Source: Atherix ibis (Eukaryota > Arthropoda > Insecta > Diptera > Athericidae). Taken from it: DNA of 64,000 nt. Location of the stretch: NCBI GenBank assembly GCA_958298945.1, contig OY282610.1:39625667-39689666 (forward strand). Reading direction: 5' to 3'. Of the stretch, positions 58,590-64,000 are shown piece after piece. The notes below the pieces were generated by a model, which saw nothing but the letters and a program-made list of their open reading frames with translations, had not been told where the DNA came from and did not search any database. Each line of letters begins with the position of its first letter. The stretch's first letter is position 1. The position numbers and the translations under genes are program-made.

Positions 58590-59900
58590 AGAAGTTTTAG
58601 TGTTGATAAAAATTTTTCGGACAACTAATGTTTTTAAACTTGAAATTTTTGATATTTTTTGTCTCAAAGGAAATTTTTGATATAGAAAAATTTTTTATTA
58701 CAAATATTGACTAACATAGAACTTTTTTTTATTGAAAATTTTTACTAGAAAAGTTTTCTATTGAAAATTTATTATTGTAATTTTCACTTGGAAATTATTA
58801 TTGGAAAATTTTTACTAGAAAAATTCGTGTTGAAAATTTTTACTGGAAAAATTTATTTGGAAGTTTTCACTTGGAAAGTAATTTTTTTTGCATGAAATCT
58901 TTACTAGAAAATTTTTTTATTGAACATTTTTACTAGAAAAGTTTTTTATTGAAAATTTTTAGCAGAAAAGTTTTTTATTGAAAATTTTTAACAGAAAAGT
59001 TTTTTATTGGAAATTTTTACGAGAAAAGTTTTTTTTATTGGAATTTATTCTAGAAGTTTATTATTTTAAATTTTCACATTTTGATATTTTGTCAAACCAA
59101 AAAAAATGTTTGAAATTTTTTCCAATTAAAATTTTTTCTCTCAAAGAAAATTTTGAATTTTTTGTCTCAAAAGAAATTTTTGATATTTTTTCTCAAAGGA
59201 AATTTTTGATATTTTTTTTTTAAAGGAAATTTTGATATTTTTTCGAATTCAAATTTTGGATTTTTTCTTTCAAAGGAAATTTTTGATATTTTTTTTTTAA
59301 AGGAAATTTTGATATTTTTTCGAATTCAAATTTTGGATTTTTTTCTCAAAGGAAATTTTTGATCTTTTCTTTCAAAGGAAATTATGGATATTTTTTCTCA
59401 AAGAAAATATTGGATTTATTGTCTCAAAAGAAATTTTTGATATTATTTCTCAAAGGAAATTTTTTATATTTTTTTTCAAAGGAAATTGTGGATTTTTTGT
59501 CTCAAAGGAAATTTTTGATATTTTTTTTCTGAAGGGAAATTTTTGGTATTTTTTCCAATAAAATTTTTCTCAAAGGAAATTTTGTATTTTTTTCTCAAAT
59601 TAATTTTTTTTTTATAGGAAATTTTTGGCTTTTTTTCTCAAAGGATATTTTCGAATTTTTTTCTCAGGAAATTTTTGATATTTTTTTCTGAAAGGAAATT
59701 TTTGATCTTTTCTTTTAAAAGAAATTTTTAATTTTTTCTCAATGGAAATTTTTGATCTTTTCTTTCAAAGGAAATTTCAGATTTTTTTTTCTCAAAGGAA
59801 ATTTTAGATATTTTTTCCAATAAAAATTTTGGATTTTTTTTTTAAAGGAAATTTTAGATTTTTGTAAAAAGTTTATTCAAACTTTTAGGTTTTTTTCCGA
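58590..59900 (+). repeat. two abutting T-rich minisatellites
   Basis: 58.72-59.07 kb is built on ttattgaaaatttttactag, aaaagttttt (period about 28-35 bp). 59.09-59.87 kb is built on tctcaaaggaaatttttgat, attttttt (period about 27-35 bp, over 20 copies), with a 72-bp near-exact duplication at about 59220-59345 (ggaaattttgatattttttc, gaattcaaattttggatttt). Noncoding. The first family is the reverse complement of the 62.7-63.6 kb array. Confidence 0.9.
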
Positions 59901-62739
59901 AGCCTATTTTTCCTTATCGATAAAAATTTACCTAAACAAGTATCCCTCCTCCGTTCCTTCACACGTTCAAACCCCTCATAATTAATTATATTATTTTTCT
60001 GTAATTGTTATTTGTTGATACAATATTTTCGCCCAATTAACCATCGTTTTTCCGAAGAATTTCTTATCTCAGTCGCTTTTCTAATATCAAGTGTCCCATC
60101 TTGTCATATTATAGAAAATTAGTTTCTTTATATAAAAAAATATTCGACAATCTGAATAGAGTCAATTATGAGTGTTTAGATTTGATTCGTAACGGCTTGG
60201 CTAATGGTGGTGGGTTTGGGTTTAAGAGTTGAAAACAAAAACACCAAAAAAAAGGGGCCACAACCAAAAAGTCTAACCGAACAGAAATGAACAGAAAATA
60301 AAATGAGAAGAATTTCCAACGCTAAGGTATATTTTAGGGGTGAAAAATGACGGGGGCTGGAAAGGAGCAGAGGGGATTTGTGAGTTGAGGTTTTTAAATT
60401 ATTTCCTTCTTTTTTGTTTGTTGATTATTAAAATTGAATGCATAAAAATTGTTCTTACTAGGAAATTTAAGAGGAAAAAAAATGATTTTAATATGGTTAC
60501 GAAACGGGAAGGAAGGGGAGACATGCAAAAGGTCCTATTAGACTTTTAGGCATGTAAAAAGTTCTACTAAATAAAAATGGATGCGAGGGTTTTTTTTTGA
60601 GCGTTCCGTCGAAAGGAAGCTCTTACCCTTAATTCGTTTTTAAGGTAATTCTTATGGGAGCGAAGCATATTCCGGCCGATCGTATCCGTACCAAAGCAAC
60701 ATATGAGCATGAAACGTGTCCAAAGGAATTGTTGAATAAATAAAGAGGATATTTTATGATGGAAAAATATATTTAAAGATTTTTACTATAACTTGTATAT
60801 GGTTTTATTTGGCAGAGGGGGGGGAAACGCCGAAATTAAGTAAATGTTTGGAAAAGTGGAAGAAAACTGCGGCAGGAGAATCCGAAGCTGGCCGAGTAAG
60901 GATGAAGGTGGTAAGATGGCGGATAGAAACTTCTTTTGGATAAGGGATGCAACCCCTATTCAACATGTGCCCGTTGCCAGCAATGAGATATCCTACGGTA
61001 ATTTCCCACCCTTACAGACGGATCAATGTGGTATGGAGTTTATACTCTTTCGATTTTTGTAAATTAAGTTTTGTTAAATTTTTCTCAAACTTTTATCATC
61101 TTTTATTTTTCATATCAGAAACTTTTCTTTACCACATTCGAAGTTATGATAAAAGCAAATGCCTAGCCAATGAATAATGCCTTTTTCTCCCAAATTCTCC
61201 CCAATACTGGCCCTGTTGTGTGTGTGTGTTTTTAAAAAAAATATTTCATAAGTTTCCATTGCAAATTCACTTTCTTTTCGTCTGCGTTTCAACTTGATTG
61301 TTCATCAAATGTATGGAAAAGTTGATGTTTCTGTTGTGGTTGGAGAGTCTTTCTATCTTCCAGTTGTATGGGATCAAGGAATAAATCTCTTTTACAGGAT
61401 ATGAACTTATCTGATGTCGAGAAGAACAAATAACACGCAGGCGGGACACAACAAAAAAAAAAAAACAAAGAAAGAAACAATACTTTTCGAGGGTGGAGAA
61501 TGAGCCATTCGGTGTTTGTTTGTTGTGGGGTGTGGGTGGACAAGAAGTCCCTTTGCTTTGGTTTAAATCATATCAATTAGGAAACAAACACTTTTGATTA
61601 ATTTCGGTTCGTCGCGTCGTACTCTGGTCCGCTCCGTTGACGGCGGCCGGTTCTATCAGATTTTCGAGCTCTTAAATGGCAAGGAGGTGTCCCCCTCCCC
61701 CACTAATCTGCCATTTAAATGAAAAACATTCGGTTTGTCCGGAATAAACAACGAATGATTCATTTAGGATTTGATGAAAGTGTGGAGTTTCCGAAAGTTG
61801 CTGGACCACTTCTGATCCAATTTGGCTCGGACAACCGAAGACACTATTTGCGAAAAATTTGTAAAACGACAATTATTTTCTTATTAATTTCATTTAAAAA
61901 TGTTATCTAAAAGAGAGCTTAAAGTGGGGATGTAGTAAAAGATGGATGGTGAGGGGGGATTGCGAAAAGAAATCGAACACAAATTAAGGAGTGGCACCTT
62001 CTGTGTGGGCTGATAAACGATATTTATACGCACATTGGCCAATTTTCCCCCTACAATCCAGAATGGCTTGGTTTGCAAATGGTAAGGCTCCAAAGGACAG
62101 ACGTCACGAGGAGCAGCAGAGGTCCTAAAAGAGGGTAAATTGTCGGTCGATTTATTTTTGATTATATTTTTATAATCAATTTTTAACTCTCATTATTACT
62201 ATTATTATTTTGAATAAAGTAACTTGAATAAATGTTAACGAATGAAAATGTGTCCACATGACTTTTACTCTCCGTCATGAAACATGTCCACTCATATACG
62301 GCGGTTCGGAAAGTATGGCCGTGTCAGGTGACGGTTGGCTAACTTATATAATATCCAATGGGGCATTTGTTTCGAAAAAGGTTTGCCGTTTTCGGATGCC
62401 GATTTTTGGAATAAGTTTTCTTAAACACTTAGGCTCAGTTCTGACTCATTGTACAGCTCGATAGGCTAAATTATTGTGTATGGGGTGCTGATAATCCACA
62501 AGTGACTGTGGAGAAGATATTGTGCTAGTGAACATTCTGAATGTTTTATTATCCCATATTTCTCTGAACAAGAAGAAGGACTTTCTTGTTTGACTTAACT
62601 TTAAGATTTTTATTTGGAACCACATGTGGTTTAAATAAAACAGCACCACAAGCCACACAGAACCATAAATTTTATGCTTTATTGGGATACAAAACGAAAA
62701 TCCTTTTATGCAACAAAAATAAAAACCCAAAAAAATTTC
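59901..62739. other. unique stretch, no recognised gene
   Basis: About 2.8 kb of mixed DNA with GC-richer pieces at 60.60-61.05, 61.60-61.85, 62.00-62.15 and 62.27-62.45 kb. It holds (TG)n at about 61216-61230. Frames at 60340-60549, 60844-61062, 61289-61543 (-), 62258-62464 and 62446-62730 (-) match nothing I know and lack paired splice sites. Confidence 0.45.
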
Positions 62740-63645
62740 TTATAATAATTTTCTAGTAAAAATTTCCAATAATAATTTTCTAATAAACATTTTCAATAAA
62801 AAAATACGTAATAAAAAACTTTTCTAGTATAAATTTTCAATAAAAATTTTTCTGGTAAAAATTTTCAATAAAAAATTTTTCTAGTAAAAAATTTCAATAA
62901 AAACTTTTTTAGTAAAAATTTCCAATAATTTTTTCCAAGTGGAAATTTAAAATAATAAATTTCTAGAATACTTTTTCCAATAATAATTTTCTAGTAAACA
63001 TTTTCAACAAAAAAATTCGCAATAAAAAACTTTTCTAGTATAAATTTAAAAAAAAAAACTTTTCTAGTAAAAATTGCCAATAAAAAACTTTTCTACTAAA
63101 AATTTCCAGTAATAATATACAAGTGAAAATTTACAATAACAATCTTCTAGTGAAAATTTCCAATAATAATTTCCAAGTGCAAATTTCCAATCAAAAAATG
63201 TTTCTGGTCGAAGTTTCCAGTAACAATTTTCTAGTGAAAATATACAATAATAAATTTCTAGAATAAATTGCCAATAAAAAACTTTTTTAGTAAAAATTTA
63301 CAATAAAAAACTTCTAGTGAAAATTTTCAAATAAAAAACTTTTCTAGTAAAAATTTCATAGCAAAAATTTACTTTTCTGGTGAAAATTTTCAATAAGAGC
63401 TAGTAAAATTGTCAATAAAAAACTTTTCTAGTAAATATTTACGATAAACATTTTCTAGAGAAAATTTATAATAAAAAATGTTTTCTAGTGAAAATTTCCA
63501 GCAAAAAAATGTTTTTGGTCAAAGTTTCAATAAAAACTTCTAGTAAAAATTTTCAGTAAAAAAATGTTCTAGTGAATATTTCTAATAAAAAACTTTTCTA
63601 GTAAAAATTTTCAATAATATTAGTAATATTTTACAAAAAAAACAG
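62740..63645 (-). repeat. AAAACTTTTCTAGTAAAAATTT minisatellite, inverted copy of the 58.7-kb family
   Basis: About 28 copies of aaaaaacttttctagtaaaa, atttccaata at a period of about 30-35 bp. Read on the minus strand the unit is ttattgaaaatttttactag, aaaagtttttt, the same word as 58.72-59.07 kb. Variants (gtgaaaatt, tttctggtc) are interspersed. Noncoding. Confidence 0.92.
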
Positions 63646-64000
63646 AAAAAATCCCTAATTGAATTTGAAAATAATTTCTTAATTTTGATAAAGGAGAAAT
63701 TTCGGTCCTTTTCAGCTTCCTTGGGAAAAAAAATATACAGAAAAATCCTTATTTTCGTATTAAAACAGAAAAAGGTCCTTTTTGAAAATAATAGAAAAAT
63801 TTCTTTTTTTCTCTTAAAGAAAATCCTTGTTTTTAAAAATGGAACACAAAATGTCGTTTTGATTTCTTAGTAAAACCAGAGAAATTTTCATTGTAGCCAA
63901 CCAATTCCCTGTTTTTAAGTAAATCTTTTTTATTTAAAAACAATTTATTTATTATTTAGTATGAATAAATGTGATTGGAGAAAAACCAATCGAAAAGATA
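63646..64000. other. AT-rich right edge
   Basis: A/T-run sequence with aaaatcctt/gaaaaa words, possibly another degenerate array running off the window. The 61-codon frame at 63685-63870 is K/F/I-driven. Confidence 0.5.

Noticed and set aside
1..64000. tRNA, rRNA, U6 or other canonical RNA genes
   Set aside because: I looked for TTCRANTCC-type B boxes with a paired A box, the U6 start and rRNA landmarks and saw none I could support. A covariance-model search (tRNAscan-SE, Infernal) would be decisive.
1..64000. Intact transposons (reverse transcriptase, DDE transposase, LTRs or terminal inverted repeats)
   Set aside because: No frame shows these domains and no paired terminal repeats were seen; the repeats here are tandem or simple block duplications.

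Overview
The window is animal nuclear DNA with spliceosomal introns. It is very AT-rich (by eye about three quarters A+T), with long A or T runs, CA/GT, CAA/CAG and AAT microsatellites, and little coding sequence. The A-rich leader-like stretches with CAACAA/CAGCAG runs, the CAAAATG start context and the one recognisable gene suggest an insect, most likely a fly (Diptera). The order is an inference.

Only one gene can be named with confidence: a four-exon myotrophin (V-1) gene on the minus strand at 3047-4695. Its exons join in frame at consensus splice sites to give a 120-residue ankyrin-repeat protein, close to the 118 residues known in vertebrates. The other long reading frames have no family I recognise. 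Four places are worth checking as lineage-specific genes or first exons: 7069-7650 (-), 11943-12017 (+, ending at a strong donor), 15781-16083 (-, with a TATA box 139 bp upstream) and 28993-29226 (+, with a good signal peptide and a Cys-rich tail). Short islands at 17196-17420 and 44710-44794 could hold single exons.

Much of the rest is tandem minisatellite. At least twelve separate arrays can be read, each built from its own short AT-rich word, with periods from about 22 to 333 bp and in places a higher-order period: 13.9-14.9, 17.9-20.9 with 22.0-22.4, 25.9-26.9, 30.2-31.1, 35.86-36.2, 39.3-40.7, 42.2-44.1, 47.5-48.4, 50.5-52.2, 53.9-55.4, 57.2-58.3 and 58.6-59.9 with 62.7-63.6 kb. There is also a duplicated block of about 0.75 kb (32.9-33.7 and 37.2-37.9 kb) and a tandem duplication of about 0.6 kb at 5.86-7.06 kb. 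Two word families occur in opposite orientations a few kb apart, so a transcript crossing both could fold back on itself.

Between arrays lie unique islands of 0.3-2 kb with higher GC and more CpG (5.2, 7.1-7.7, 15-16.3, 27.5-29.7, 34.5-36, 38.4, 45-47, 53, 56-57 and 60.6-62.6 kb). These look like promoters, enhancers or unrecognised exons. The picture fits intergenic DNA plus very large introns of one or more genes whose main exons lie outside. The minisatellite landscape, rather than a new protein system, is the striking feature of the window.
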